Origin: Roseovarius nanhaiticus
GTDB taxonomy: Bacteria; Pseudomonadota; Alphaproteobacteria; Rhodobacterales; Rhodobacteraceae
Length of the DNA: 64,000 nucleotides
NCBI RefSeq assembly: GCF_900156535.1
Contig: NZ_FTNV01000001.1
Coordinates: 310,001-374,000 of the forward strand
Reading direction: 5' to 3'
Shown: piece by piece, positions 9,940 through 17,119 of the stretch
How the letters are laid out: the number at the start of each line of letters is the position of its first letter
How positions within the stretch are numbered: the stretch's first letter is position 1
Program-made: the position numbers and the translations under genes
Notes under the pieces: model-generated
Seen by the model: the letters and a program-made list of their open reading frames with translations, nothing else
Told to the model about the DNA's origin: nothing
Database searches by the model: none

Positions 9940-10568
9940 ACCCGGATCTCCACCACTGGCACATTGGGCGCGTCTCCGGCCTGAAAGCTGGCGACGCTGA
10001 CCATGATGCGATCGGTGTCAAAGCGTACAGGCACGTCGAACTCGAACCCGGCCGTCACGGCATCGCCTGCGTTAGGCGGATGCAGAAACGTGACGATGCC
10101 TGTTGTGTAATCCACAGTGTAATGCACCGCCTCCTGCTGCTCGTCCCCGCCCAGCCCGATGCGAACAGATCCGCGCACCGGCTTGGTCACGGGCCGCGCG
10201 TAGTCATGGACGCCAGAGCGGTAGGTCTTGGTCAGCTGGAAAGTGGGAGTAACGTCGTCTCCGATGGCAATCACCTGATCGTCGTAGCTGGGCTCGATCA
10301 ACGCTGCACCCGACTTGTAGTCGGCCCAGTCCTTCCACCGAAATCCGTGGATCTGCCCACGCCGCGCTTCGAAAAACGCGATCAGCGTTTCGATATCGTC
10401 AAGGCCGCGCATCGCGATGCCAGCGTCATAGCGGCGACGCGAATGCTGCCAAGGCGTGTTACGCTCTTCGAACCCGTTGGCCAGCGTCACGACATCCGTC
10501 AGACGCTCCGGTCCGCCGATCGAGCCGAAACTCAGATTGGCGGGGAATCTTACTTCGTGAAAACCCAT
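9936..10568 (-). CDS. GTA g12: distal tail protein (DUF2460)
   Basis: The 210-residue product matches the DUF2460/TIGR02217 distal tail family. It starts with 'MGFHEVRFPANLSFGSIGGPER', which is characteristic, and contains 'FFEARRGQIHGFRWKDWADYK'. It attaches the tail tube to the baseplate. The start lies 12 bases after the g11 stop and its own stop overlaps the g13 start (ATGA). Length and borders agree with the usual GTA gene. Confidence 0.93.
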   Translation of the reverse strand: MGFHEVRFPANLSFGSIGGPERLTDVVTLANGFEERNTPWQHSRRRYDAGIAMRGLDDIETLIAFFEARRGQIHGFRWKDWADYKSGAALIEPSYDDQVIAIGDDVTPTFQLTKTYRSGVHDYARPVTKPVRGSVRIGLGGDEQQEAVHYTVDYTTGIVTFLHPPNAGDAVTAGFEFDVPVRFDTDRIMVSVASFQAGDAPNVPVVEIRV

Positions 10569-10580
10569 GACTCTGCTCCC

Positions 10581-11249
10581 TTACCGATTGCGCTGACCGC
10601 GCCCGATGGCGCGGCTCAGCTGCGCGGCGATCTGTCCCTGGCTACGGCGAAATCCCTCGGAATCGGGCGTCGAGATGTTCATCACCACATTCACCGCCCC
10701 GCCGCCCCCGCCGCCGCGCACGCCCAGCTTGCCGTCGGGCCCGCGCGCCAGCGGCATGATAGCCTCGGGCCCCGCCTCGCCCATCAGGCCCGTGCCGCCG
10801 CGCATGGGGAAGGTCACAGGCCCGCTTACGATGCCACCCGTGGCAAACGGCTGAACGCGGCCTTGGGCAAAACTGCCGCCCTTCTCGAACGGCATAAGCC
10901 CCGAGAAGATGCTACCCACCCCGCTCGACAGCAGGCCCCCCACATGGTCGCTCACCGGCTTCACCGCCGCGTTGAACGCGGTGTTGATCATTGAAGTGGC
11001 CAAAGTGCGAAGCGACGCCGAAAGGCTGTCACCATCCACCACCGCGCCCTTGATCGCCCGGCTCAGACCCCGGCTGATCCCGCGGTCCAGCATTGCCACA
11101 TCCTGACCGGTCCGCTCGAACGTGCCGCGCACCCGTGCCAGCTCGGCGTTAAAGGCGGCGGCCATGTTTGTCGCGGCCCCCAGCGAGCCGTCCAGCGCCT
11201 CGATCTGCGCGTCCAGCGCGCCGAAATCTTCTCGTTCATCCATCATCAT
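10581..11249 (-). CDS. GTA g11: tail tape-measure protein
   Basis: This short tape measure (about 220 residues) sets tail length. It has an N-terminal helical part, an amphipathic middle ('RTLATSMINTAFNAAVKPVSDHV'), then the motif 'FEKGGSFAQGRVQPFATGG' and 'GLMGEAGPEAIMPLARG', common near the C-terminus of phage and GTA tape measures. A Gly-run follows. Three consecutive ATGs open the frame after GAGGAG; by spacing the second or third (11246 or 11243) is the likelier start. It overlaps the preceding chaperone gene by 8-14 bases. The short length fits the short GTA tail. Confidence 0.9.
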   Translation of the reverse strand: MMMDEREDFGALDAQIEALDGSLGAATNMAAAFNAELARVRGTFERTGQDVAMLDRGISRGLSRAIKGAVVDGDSLSASLRTLATSMINTAFNAAVKPVSDHVGGLLSSGVGSIFSGLMPFEKGGSFAQGRVQPFATGGIVSGPVTFPMRGGTGLMGEAGPEAIMPLARGPDGKLGVRGGGGGGAVNVVMNISTPDSEGFRRSQGQIAAQLSRAIGRGQRNR

Positions 11250-11439
11250 TCGCTCCTCGCAAATCGGGATAGGCTTGCATCAAAGCGTCCAACCTCCCGC
11301 GCGCCAGTGGCGCATTTCCCTGCGCCTCGCCCAGCATCACGCGCAGCTCGGCGGGGGTCAGCGCCCAGAATTCCGCAGGCTTCAGGCCAAGATCGCGCAG
11401 GCCCGCCTGCATCAGCGCGGGCCAGTCGAAACCGCTCAT
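11236..11439 (-). CDS. GTA g10.1: small tail assembly chaperone
   Basis: This 67-residue protein corresponds to the small gene that follows g10 in Rhodobacter GTA clusters. The signature is 'FDWPALMQAGLRDLGLKPAEFWALTPAEL', shared by the phage tail assembly chaperone (DUF2376-like) family. It begins in an ATGA overlap with g10 and overlaps the tape measure start. This matches the usual order of chaperones just before the tape measure. I see no slippery sequence that would fuse it to g10 by frameshifting. Confidence 0.85.
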   Translation of the reverse strand: MSGFDWPALMQAGLRDLGLKPAEFWALTPAELRVMLGEAQGNAPLARGRLDALMQAYPDLRGANDDG

Positions 11440-11756
11440 CGGTCCTCGGGCAGCGTAAATGCCCGCGCCAGCAATTCTGCCGCCGCGCGGGCCGCCGCCA
11501 GCGGCCCGCCGTCGATATCGGCCGCGATCAAGTCGCGCTCGGACCCGGTCCAGCCACCGCCGCGCAAGCCCGCAACAATCAGCGCCAGTACGTCACGGGT
11601 AGAAAACGCACCCGCCTCAAACCGCTCGACCAACTCCACCAGGGAACCTGCCGACAGCCCGGCCTCCAACTCGGCGAGCGCACCCAAGGTCAGCTTCAGC
11701 ACCCGCCGCTCACCGTCGATGATCAGAGCCACCTCGCCTGCCCAAGGGTTCGCCAT
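11436..11756 (-). CDS. GTA g10: tail tube chaperone (GTA-gp10 family)
   Basis: The 106-residue protein carries the pattern of the GTA-gp10 family: 'ANPWAGEVALIIDGERRVLKLTLGALAELE' at the N-terminus and a helical C-terminal half. It is expected to keep tail components soluble before assembly on the tape measure. It starts one base after the g9 stop and overlaps g10.1 by four bases, so g9, g10 and g10.1 are translated in a chain. Confidence 0.9.
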   Translation of the reverse strand: MANPWAGEVALIIDGERRVLKLTLGALAELEAGLSAGSLVELVERFEAGAFSTRDVLALIVAGLRGGGWTGSERDLIAADIDGGPLAAARAAAELLARAFTLPEDR

Positions 11757-11757
11757 C

Positions 11758-12171
11758 TCAGATCGCCGTAAAGATCAGGCGGCCCGCCGAAGCCAGCGAT
11801 AGCTCGTAGGTCGCCTCGCCATCATGCGTTCCCGAATACTCGATCGACGTCACCTGAAACGGCCCCTCGACGATGCCGAAATCGGGGATCACCACCTGAA
11901 AGCCGGGTGTCTCGCCGTCGAAAAAGATCTGCCGCGTTCGTTCGTCCGAATCCGCATCGCGAAAGATGCCCGAGCCGCTGATCGCCGCCGATTTGACGCC
12001 TGCACCGGAAAGTAGCTCACGCCAGCCGCCCGCACTCTCGAGGCTGGTCACGTCCACGCTCTCGGCGTTGAAGCTGATGCGCGTCGCGCGCAGCCCCGCC
12101 ACCGATTCGAAATTGCCGTCTCCGGTCAGGTCGACCTTGATCAAAAGGTCTTTTCCGTTCTGAACTGCCAT
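11758..12171 (-). CDS. GTA g9: major tail tube protein
   Basis: This 137-residue tail tube subunit belongs to the TP901-1 major tail family. It starts 'MAVQNGKDLLIKVDLTGDG' and carries 'ISFNAESVDVTSLESAGGWRE' and 'SGSGIFRDADSDERTRQIFF', both characteristic of Rhodobacterales GTA tails. The strand-rich protein ends 'ATYELSLASAGRLIFTAI'. It lies 24 bases behind g8 with its own ribosome site. This fits the high synthesis expected for a tube protein. Confidence 0.93.
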   Translation of the reverse strand: MAVQNGKDLLIKVDLTGDGNFESVAGLRATRISFNAESVDVTSLESAGGWRELLSGAGVKSAAISGSGIFRDADSDERTRQIFFDGETPGFQVVIPDFGIVEGPFQVTSIEYSGTHDGEATYELSLASAGRLIFTAI

Positions 12172-12195
12172 GTGTCTCGTCTCCGATTGTAGTGG

Positions 12196-12603
12196 TTAAG
12201 CCGCGTCCGAAATGCGGGCGCGAAAGGTCAGGTCGATGCGCCGCAGCGCGCCATCGCGCCGCGCTCGCGCCCGATAGAAATGAAGGCCCGCCAAATGACC
12301 GCGATCGAGGCTCAGCTCCGCATCGCTCAGCGCATCGCTGACCGCCGCCGCTGCGGCTTTGGCTGCTGCAAAGCCCGCCGCATCGCTCATCACCGACACG
12401 GTAAAGCGGTGCCAGGCGCCGCCCCCCGTGGCGTCCGAGCGGTCGCGCACATCCTCGGGGCCGAGCGTCACGTAAAGGGGCGGTAACGTGCCTGCCGGGG
12501 GCGCGTCGTAGATTGCTCCGCCCACCAGCGCCGACAGGTCGGGATCGCCCATCAGCTGGCCATAGACGGCCGATTGCAGCGCCGCAGATCCGCCATAGCT
12601 CAT
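12196..12603 (-). CDS. GTA g8: tail terminator/completion protein (DUF3168)
   Basis: The 135-residue product matches DUF3168. It opens 'MSYGGSAALQSAVYGQLMGDPDL' and contains 'IYDAPPAGTLPPLYVTLGPE', both diagnostic. The family caps the tail tube at the head side. An Ala-rich helix ('FAAAKAAAAAVSDAL') and a C-terminal strand ('RRIDLTFRARIS') complete the fold. It starts in an ATGA overlap with g7. Confidence 0.92.
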   Translation of the reverse strand: MSYGGSAALQSAVYGQLMGDPDLSALVGGAIYDAPPAGTLPPLYVTLGPEDVRDRSDATGGGAWHRFTVSVMSDAAGFAAAKAAAAAVSDALSDAELSLDRGHLAGLHFYRARARRDGALRRIDLTFRARISDAA

Positions 12604-12938
12604 ACTGCCACCTCCTCGGTCGCGTAGCAGGTCAGGTAGCGGCCCAGCGGGTCACGCTCCGTCACTGCCGTGATGTTGAAAACGCGGCTGCCACTGCGCA
12701 GCCGTTGCTCGGGCTTGGGGCGCGAAGGCGCACCATGAGGCGCCGCGCGCACCGTGATCCTGTAGCCCGCGCTCGACATCTGGGCCTCGCCATCCACCGT
12801 TTCGCGCCCGGTGCGCGCAGCGATATCGGCCCAGATTTCGCCGACTTGGCGCCACGTCTCGGCATATCCGCCCGCCCCGTCGGGAGCCCGCTCGGGCGCC
12901 TCCAGCACGAGGCATCGGTTCAGCTTGATCTCGGCCAT
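12600..12938 (-). CDS. GTA g7: head-tail stopper/adaptor protein
   Basis: This 112-residue head-closure protein is of the SPP1 gp16-like head-tail adaptor family. It has 'LEAPERAPDGAGGYAETWRQVGEIWADI' near the N-terminus and 'YRITVRAAPHG...RLRSGSRVFNI' in the second half, the normal two-part barrel. It starts on the last base of the g6 stop (TGATG) and couples to g8 at the other end. Order and length are standard for GTA clusters. Confidence 0.92.
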   Translation of the reverse strand: MAEIKLNRCLVLEAPERAPDGAGGYAETWRQVGEIWADIAARTGRETVDGEAQMSSAGYRITVRAAPHGAPSRPKPEQRLRSGSRVFNITAVTERDPLGRYLTCYATEEVAV

Positions 12939-13537
12939 CAGACAGCGCCTCCACCCAGCAGGCGCACCGTGCGATAGCGCTCGATCAGGCTGGTCACGCC
13001 GAAAGGCATGCAGCCGCCGCCCAGCGCCGTGTCGGCGCGGTATTCATAGTAATGTGCGGCCAGCAGCAGCACCGCCTGGCCCAGATCCGCAGGCAGATCG
13101 CCCCATAGGGCACCAAAGCCTGCGCGAAACCGCACGATCACCGCACCGCCCGAAGGCACCGGAGGCAGCACCGTGCCCAGCGGCACGAGGCGTGGACGAT
13201 GGGTATCCCTCTCCAGCCGGTAATGCACCGGATCGGCCGCCTCCTCGCTGCCGGACATATGGCGCAGCACGACCTCTTCGATGGCTTTCACAGGCGCCAC
13301 TGGCAGGGCCTGACCATAGCCGGTGCGCCAGGCCACCAGCTCCCAAGAGAAGACGCGCTCGATCAGCACCTTGCCCGTGCGCGCCTCGATCGAGGCGATG
13401 GCCGCCCGCAGGAAGCTCTGCAAAACCGCATCCTGGATATCATCATCGGCAAAGCCGGTGCCCAGCCGCAAATGCGCCTTGAACTGCTCTATTGGCAGGG
13501 CGGCCTCCGGCACGGCGGTTTCTTCAATCAACATCAT
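12938..13537 (-). CDS. GTA g6: head-tail connector adaptor
   Basis: The 199-residue adaptor binds below the portal. It begins 'MMLIEETAVPEAALPIEQFKAHLRLGTGF' and continues with 'LQSFLRAAIASIEARTGKVLIERVFSWEL', the helical pattern of the phage gp6/phiE125 gp8 connector family. Its C-terminal part ends in 'YRTVRLLGGGAV'. GGAG lies about eight bases before the start at 13537. It is the first gene after the 154-base gap that follows the capsid gene, where a strong hairpin occurs. Confidence 0.92.
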   Translation of the reverse strand: MMLIEETAVPEAALPIEQFKAHLRLGTGFADDDIQDAVLQSFLRAAIASIEARTGKVLIERVFSWELVAWRTGYGQALPVAPVKAIEEVVLRHMSGSEEAADPVHYRLERDTHRPRLVPLGTVLPPVPSGGAVIVRFRAGFGALWGDLPADLGQAVLLLAAHYYEYRADTALGGGCMPFGVTSLIERYRTVRLLGGGAV

Positions 13538-13652
13538 GGAACAACTCCGATAGTGCCGGATTCCTCCGGTGGTTCAGGCGCGCGACACCCAGCGTTGCTC
13601 GGACGGAGGGGAGCAGCTGGACAACGCATCAAGTCTTGGGCGGCGCGCGCCC

Positions 13653-13678
13653 CGGGCGGGGGCAAACTCCCCCGCCCG
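13653..13678 (-). promoter_or_regulatory. Strong hairpin in the capsid-connector gap
   Basis: A perfect ten-base GC-only stem (CGGGCGGGGG at 13653-13662, CCCCCGCCCG at 13669-13678) with a six-base loop lies 13 bases after the capsid stop. No T-run follows on the minus strand, so it is better read as a transcript-stabilising or processing structure, or as partial attenuation that lets capsid exceed the connector proteins. The remaining 13538-13691 gap shows nothing else clear. Confidence 0.6.
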
Positions 13679-13691
13679 ATCCGCGCCTTTT

Positions 13692-14882
13692 TTACGAGGT
13701 CGCGAATTTCAGCAGCTTGATCGCGGCGTAGTCGCTTACATCGCCGCCGACGCGCTTGGTCGCGTAGAAAAGGACATGCGGCTTGGCGCTGAAGGGGTCA
13801 CGCAACACGCGCAGGTCCGGACGCTCGGCCACGGTGTAACCCGCGCCGAAATCACCGAATGCGACGGACATGGAGCCCGAGGCGATGTCGGGCATGTCCT
13901 CGGCAATCAGCACACGGTAGCCCAGAAGGCGCGCAGGCTCGCCCGCGGCCAAGCCGTCCGACCACAGGAAGCGGCCATCCGCATCCTTCATCTTGCGCAG
14001 CGTGCCGGCGGTTTTGGAGTTCATGACGAAGCTCGCATTGGCGCGGTACTCGGCACCCAGCGCATAGACCAGATCGATCACCGCATCGGCGCCGTCAAAA
14101 TCGCCATCCGCGCCAGTCGGCACATAACCAAGGTTGCCCCAGGTCCAGACGTCGTTGTCGACCGACGGCTTGGTCAGAAAGCCGGTGGGCTTGTCCACGC
14201 CATTGCCCATGACAAAGGCCGCCGCCTCGGCGCGGGCGAACTTGTCGGCGATGCGGCCCGCCAGCCAGCCCTCGATATCGAAGGCAGAATCGTCCAGCAG
14301 ACGCTGCGATGCTTTGGGCAGCGCGCTCAGCTCGTGCAGCGGAATCGTGATGCGGTCGATACCGGGCGTCGCCGTCTCGGTCATGCCGGCCGTCTCGGTG
14401 GCCCAGCCGTGGCCAACGTCGCCATGATCGATCAGCACGTCAAAGCTGGTCGCTTCCACGGCGACGACATTGGCGATCGCGCGGATCGACGCGGTCGCGC
14501 TCAGCGTCGACTTAATCGTGCTGGCGGTCTGCGGATCCACAAGGTAGCCGCCATCACCGGCAATCGACGTGCCCAGCGCCTTGCCTTCCAGCTCGAGGCC
14601 GCGCAGTCCGTCATCGTCGCCCGAGCGCAGATAGGCATTGAACGCCTTCTGATGCGGGGCAGGGCCGTGATCGCCGCCCGCCAGAACCGGACGTGCGGGG
14701 ACGAAGGATTTGCGTTCCATCATGGTCATCTTCTCTTCTTGTTGTTGCAGTCGATCTTCGATGTCGGACTGAAAGCCCTTCAACTCGCTGACAAAGCCCG
14801 CCATCGCGGACTTCACCTCGGTCACCGGCGTGTGCCCGTCGGACACACCTTTCCCGGCACCGGAAATTCCGGTTTCACTCAT
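13692..14882 (-). CDS. GTA g5: major capsid protein (HK97 fold)
   Basis: The 396-residue HK97-type capsid subunit has an N-terminal coiled-coil scaffold region ('VKSAMAGFVSELKGFQSDIEDRLQQQEEKM', about residues 23-55) that the g4 protease removes. The mature part begins after about residue 95 near 'RGLELEGKALGTSIAGDGGYLVDP'. The E-loop, spine helix and A-domain follow ('FVMGNGVDKPTGFLTKPS', 'RVLIAEDMPDIASGSMSVAFGDF'). It lies 33 bases behind g4, and a strong hairpin follows its stop. It is the most abundant GTA component. Confidence 0.96.
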   Translation of the reverse strand: MSETGISGAGKGVSDGHTPVTEVKSAMAGFVSELKGFQSDIEDRLQQQEEKMTMMERKSFVPARPVLAGGDHGPAPHQKAFNAYLRSGDDDGLRGLELEGKALGTSIAGDGGYLVDPQTASTIKSTLSATASIRAIANVVAVEATSFDVLIDHGDVGHGWATETAGMTETATPGIDRITIPLHELSALPKASQRLLDDSAFDIEGWLAGRIADKFARAEAAAFVMGNGVDKPTGFLTKPSVDNDVWTWGNLGYVPTGADGDFDGADAVIDLVYALGAEYRANASFVMNSKTAGTLRKMKDADGRFLWSDGLAAGEPARLLGYRVLIAEDMPDIASGSMSVAFGDFGAGYTVAERPDLRVLRDPFSAKPHVLFYATKRVGGDVSDYAAIKLLKFATS

Positions 14883-14915
14883 TCTTCGATCCTTTTGTTT
14901 CCGCTCGTCCCGGCG

Positions 14916-15476
14916 CTAGATGCGCGCCAACTCCCGGCGCGCGTCCTCCAGGACCGCCGCCAACTCGCTCAGATCATCGCCAAGAGCGTCGCCCTTGGCG
15001 CCGATCCGCGCACTGGGAAGCATGGGGAATGTCACCAGCGACACTTCCCACAGCTCCAGTTCCTGCAAGAGCCTTTGGCCCTTGTCGTTCTTCGATGCGC
15101 GCACCGTGCGATACCCAATGCTCAGCCCGTCGATGGCGCCCGCACCGATCAGCGCGGCTGCCTCGCGGCCTCGGCCCACGGCCTCCAGAAGTCGGCCTTT
15201 GACATAAAGACCGCGCGCATCCTCGCGCACCTCGTCCCAGATGCCGATGGGCTGCGCCGGGTCATGCTGCCACAGCATCTTGACCTGCCGCCGCTCGGCC
15301 CCTAGGCGTGCCAGCGACTTGGCATAGGCGCCCCGCATCACCACGTCGCCGCCCTGATCGGCATCGCCGAAATAGCTGGCATAGCCTTCGATACCGACGC
15401 CATCCTTGACGGTCAGATCGGTATCGAATTGCGCGAATTTGCGCTCCAGCCCCGTATCAATGTCCATAAACCTCAT
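14916..15476 (-). CDS. GTA g4: HK97-family prohead protease
   Basis: This 186-residue serine protease (S78/HK97 family) matures the capsid. It has the typical start of the fold ('IEGYASYFGDADQGGDVVMRGAY'), the histidine H71 in 'MLWQHDPAQPIGIW', and the nucleophile S119 in 'GAIDGLSIGYR'. A C-terminal 'LELWEVSLVTFPMLPSA' completes the signature. It starts 12 bases after g3.5 and precedes its substrate gene g5. Confidence 0.95.
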   Translation of the reverse strand: MRFMDIDTGLERKFAQFDTDLTVKDGVGIEGYASYFGDADQGGDVVMRGAYAKSLARLGAERRQVKMLWQHDPAQPIGIWDEVREDARGLYVKGRLLEAVGRGREAAALIGAGAIDGLSIGYRTVRASKNDKGQRLLQELELWEVSLVTFPMLPSARIGAKGDALGDDLSELAAVLEDARRELARI

Positions 15477-15488
15477 CCTTTCAAAACC

Positions 15489-15728
15489 TCAGGGCAGTCC
15501 CACCAGCAGGGGTTGCAGCGCCTGCGCAACAATCGCCCCCGCGATCCCGTAAACCGCCAGCCACAGCCGCCGCTCCAGCCGCTCCATCGCCTCTTCCAGC
15601 CGTTTTTGCTTTTCGGCGATGGCCTGGAATTTCAGCACCGCAATCCGCTCGTTCGCCTCCAGCCGCAGCGCGGGCGCACAGTCGAACGCCTCAAAGCCGT
15701 AGCGCTCGGGCCTGCGCTCATCATCCAT
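15489..15728 (-). CDS. GTA g3.5: head formation protein
   Basis: The 79-residue product corresponds to the small gene between portal and protease in Rhodobacter GTA clusters, annotated as a head formation protein. It has 'RYGFEAFDCAPALRLEANERIAVLKFQ' and a charged coiled coil ('EKQKRLEEAMERLERRLW') leading into a C-terminal membrane-type segment ('LAVYGIAGAIVAQALQPLLV'). The start at 15728 overlaps the portal stop by eight bases. A longer frame from 15785 would run well into the portal gene. Confidence 0.88.
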   Translation of the reverse strand: MDDERRPERYGFEAFDCAPALRLEANERIAVLKFQAIAEKQKRLEEAMERLERRLWLAVYGIAGAIVAQALQPLLVGLP

Positions 15729-16920
15729 CCGTGCCTCCCGGCTCTGGCAGGGCCGGCAGGCCCAACAGACTGCGCTTTTCCGCATCCGTCAGGAAATCTG
15801 CGCCGGCCACGCGCGCCCATTGCGCATCGCGCTCGGCGGCCAGCGCCGGCACCTGGTCCAGATCGGGCTTCAGCTCCATGATCGCGCCGTCAAACCCGCT
15901 CAGCCAGTCCGACAGGCTCGCCGCGACGCGGCTGGCCAGCGGCAGTACCGTCAGACGGAAAAATGCGCGGTTCGCCTCCTGATAGTTGGAATAGGTGGCA
16001 TCGCCCGGCACCCCCAGCAGCATGGGCGGCACGCCGAAGGCCAAAGCGATCTCGCGCGCGGCGCTCTCCTTGGTTTTCTGGAATTCCATATCAGAGGGCG
16101 AAAACCCCATCGGCTTCCAGTCCAGCCCGCCTTCCAGCAACATGGGCCGCCCCGCATTGCGCGCGCCCTGATGATGGCTCTCCATCTCATCGACCAGGCG
16201 CTGATATTGATCATTGCTCAGCGCGCCTTGCCCTTCGGCGCCGCGATAAACAATCGCCCCCGAAGGACGCGCCGCGTTGTCGAGTAGAGCCTTGGACCAG
16301 CGCGAGGCGCTGTTATGCACATCCACCGCCTGCGCCGCCGCCTGCATCGGCGACAGACCATAGTGATCGTCCTGCGGATGAAAGCTCTTGATATGGCAGA
16401 CCGCAGGATGGCCCTGGCTCACATCGAACCGATGCTTGCGGCCCGCCACCGCGTATTCATACGCCACCGGCCAGCCATCACTGCCCGGCACCACGCTCAT
16501 CCGGTCCGAGCGCAGCACATGCAACTCAACCGGCGCGCCTTCCGCATCGCCCACGGCCTCGACATAGGCGTTGCCGGTCAGCAGCAGCTGACCATACAGC
16601 GCCTCCAGCAGCTCGGCGCGCCCCTGCGCCGGATTTGGGCTGCGCATCAGGTTCAGCATCGGATGCACGGCAAAACGCTGTTCGGCATCCTGCAAAACCA
16701 GGGGCAGGGACGCCGCCGCCTCGGCGATCATCTTGACGCAGCGAAATCCCACCGGATTGGATGCAAAGCCCTGACGGGTCAGCGTCCCGCTGTCTCGTGC
16801 GCTCCACGCCACGCGGTTCGCACCGTGCCAGGCCATAACACGGCCCGCCGCGCTTGCCTTGGCTTCGGGGGCGCTGGGCGACTGCTGCGCCGCACCTTGC
16901 CGAAAGAAGTCCATGATCAT
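15721..16920 (-). CDS. GTA g3: portal protein (HK97 family)
   Basis: This 399-residue portal protein forms the dodecameric ring through which DNA enters and leaves the head. Recognisable parts are 'NPVGFRCVKMIAEAAASLPLVL', 'MRSPNPAQGRAELLEALYGQLLLTGNAYVE', 'FHPQDDHYGLSPMQAAAQAVDVHNSA' and 'GVPPMLLGVPGDATYSNYQEANRAFF'. AAGGAG precedes the start at 16920; a start at 16974 is possible. The gene's upstream side, where terminase should be adjacent, is occupied by the opposite-strand cupin gene. Portal transcription therefore needs either readthrough across that gene or a new promoter between 16921 and about 17050. Confidence 0.95.
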   Translation of the reverse strand: MIMDFFRQGAAQQSPSAPEAKASAAGRVMAWHGANRVAWSARDSGTLTRQGFASNPVGFRCVKMIAEAAASLPLVLQDAEQRFAVHPMLNLMRSPNPAQGRAELLEALYGQLLLTGNAYVEAVGDAEGAPVELHVLRSDRMSVVPGSDGWPVAYEYAVAGRKHRFDVSQGHPAVCHIKSFHPQDDHYGLSPMQAAAQAVDVHNSASRWSKALLDNAARPSGAIVYRGAEGQGALSNDQYQRLVDEMESHHQGARNAGRPMLLEGGLDWKPMGFSPSDMEFQKTKESAAREIALAFGVPPMLLGVPGDATYSNYQEANRAFFRLTVLPLASRVAASLSDWLSGFDGAIMELKPDLDQVPALAAERDAQWARVAGADFLTDAEKRSLLGLPALPEPGGTDG

Positions 16921-16996
16921 CTGCCGCTTCTCCTTGATCTGCCGTGAGGGGCCAAAGGCGCCGTGGCCTTTCATCCGCTGTTGAAGGCATCATTGT

Positions 16997-17010
16997 CTTA
17001 AAGGTTTAAG
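16997..17010. promoter_or_regulatory. AT-rich palindrome in the portal/dddQ divergent gap
   Basis: CTTAAA-GG-TTTAAG is a perfect palindrome 77 bases upstream of the portal start and 109 bases upstream of the cupin start. It is the only AT-rich island in the gap and could be an operator or part of a promoter for either gene. No convincing -35/-10 pair could be placed, so its function is inference. Confidence 0.35.
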
Positions 17011-17040
17011 AAATCTGAACGTGACCGCGCGCCCCCGCTT

Positions 17041-17107
17041 CGTTCTCTCTAAAAGCCGCGCAGGCACTGGCGCGGCCTTTTGCGCGCCGCTACGTTGCCT
17101 CTAAAAG
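17041..17107. repeat. 15-base direct repeat flanking a two-way hairpin
   Basis: CGTTctCTCTAAAAG (17041-17055) and CGTTgcCTCTAAAAG (17093-17107) match at 13 of 15 positions and point the same way. Between them GCCGCGC (17055-17061) pairs with GCGCGGC (17070-17076). The hairpin is followed by CTTTT on the plus strand and TTTT on the minus strand, so it resembles a small bidirectional terminator. It sits upstream of both divergent genes, an unusual place for one. It could insulate the portal from antisense readthrough coming from terminase. Confidence 0.5.
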
Positions 17108-17119
17108 GGGGGGCCACAT

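Noticed and set aside
11236..11756. Programmed frameshift joining tail chaperones g10 and g10.1
   Set aside because: The genes are separated by an ordinary ATGA overlap with a full start codon. I saw no slippery heptamer near the junction.
13569..15305. A 578-codon plus-strand open frame opposite the GTA capsid and protease genes
   Set aside because: It is rich in Arg, His, Gln and Ala without recognisable motifs, typical of antisense frames in GC-rich genes, and it lies over clear capsid and protease genes.
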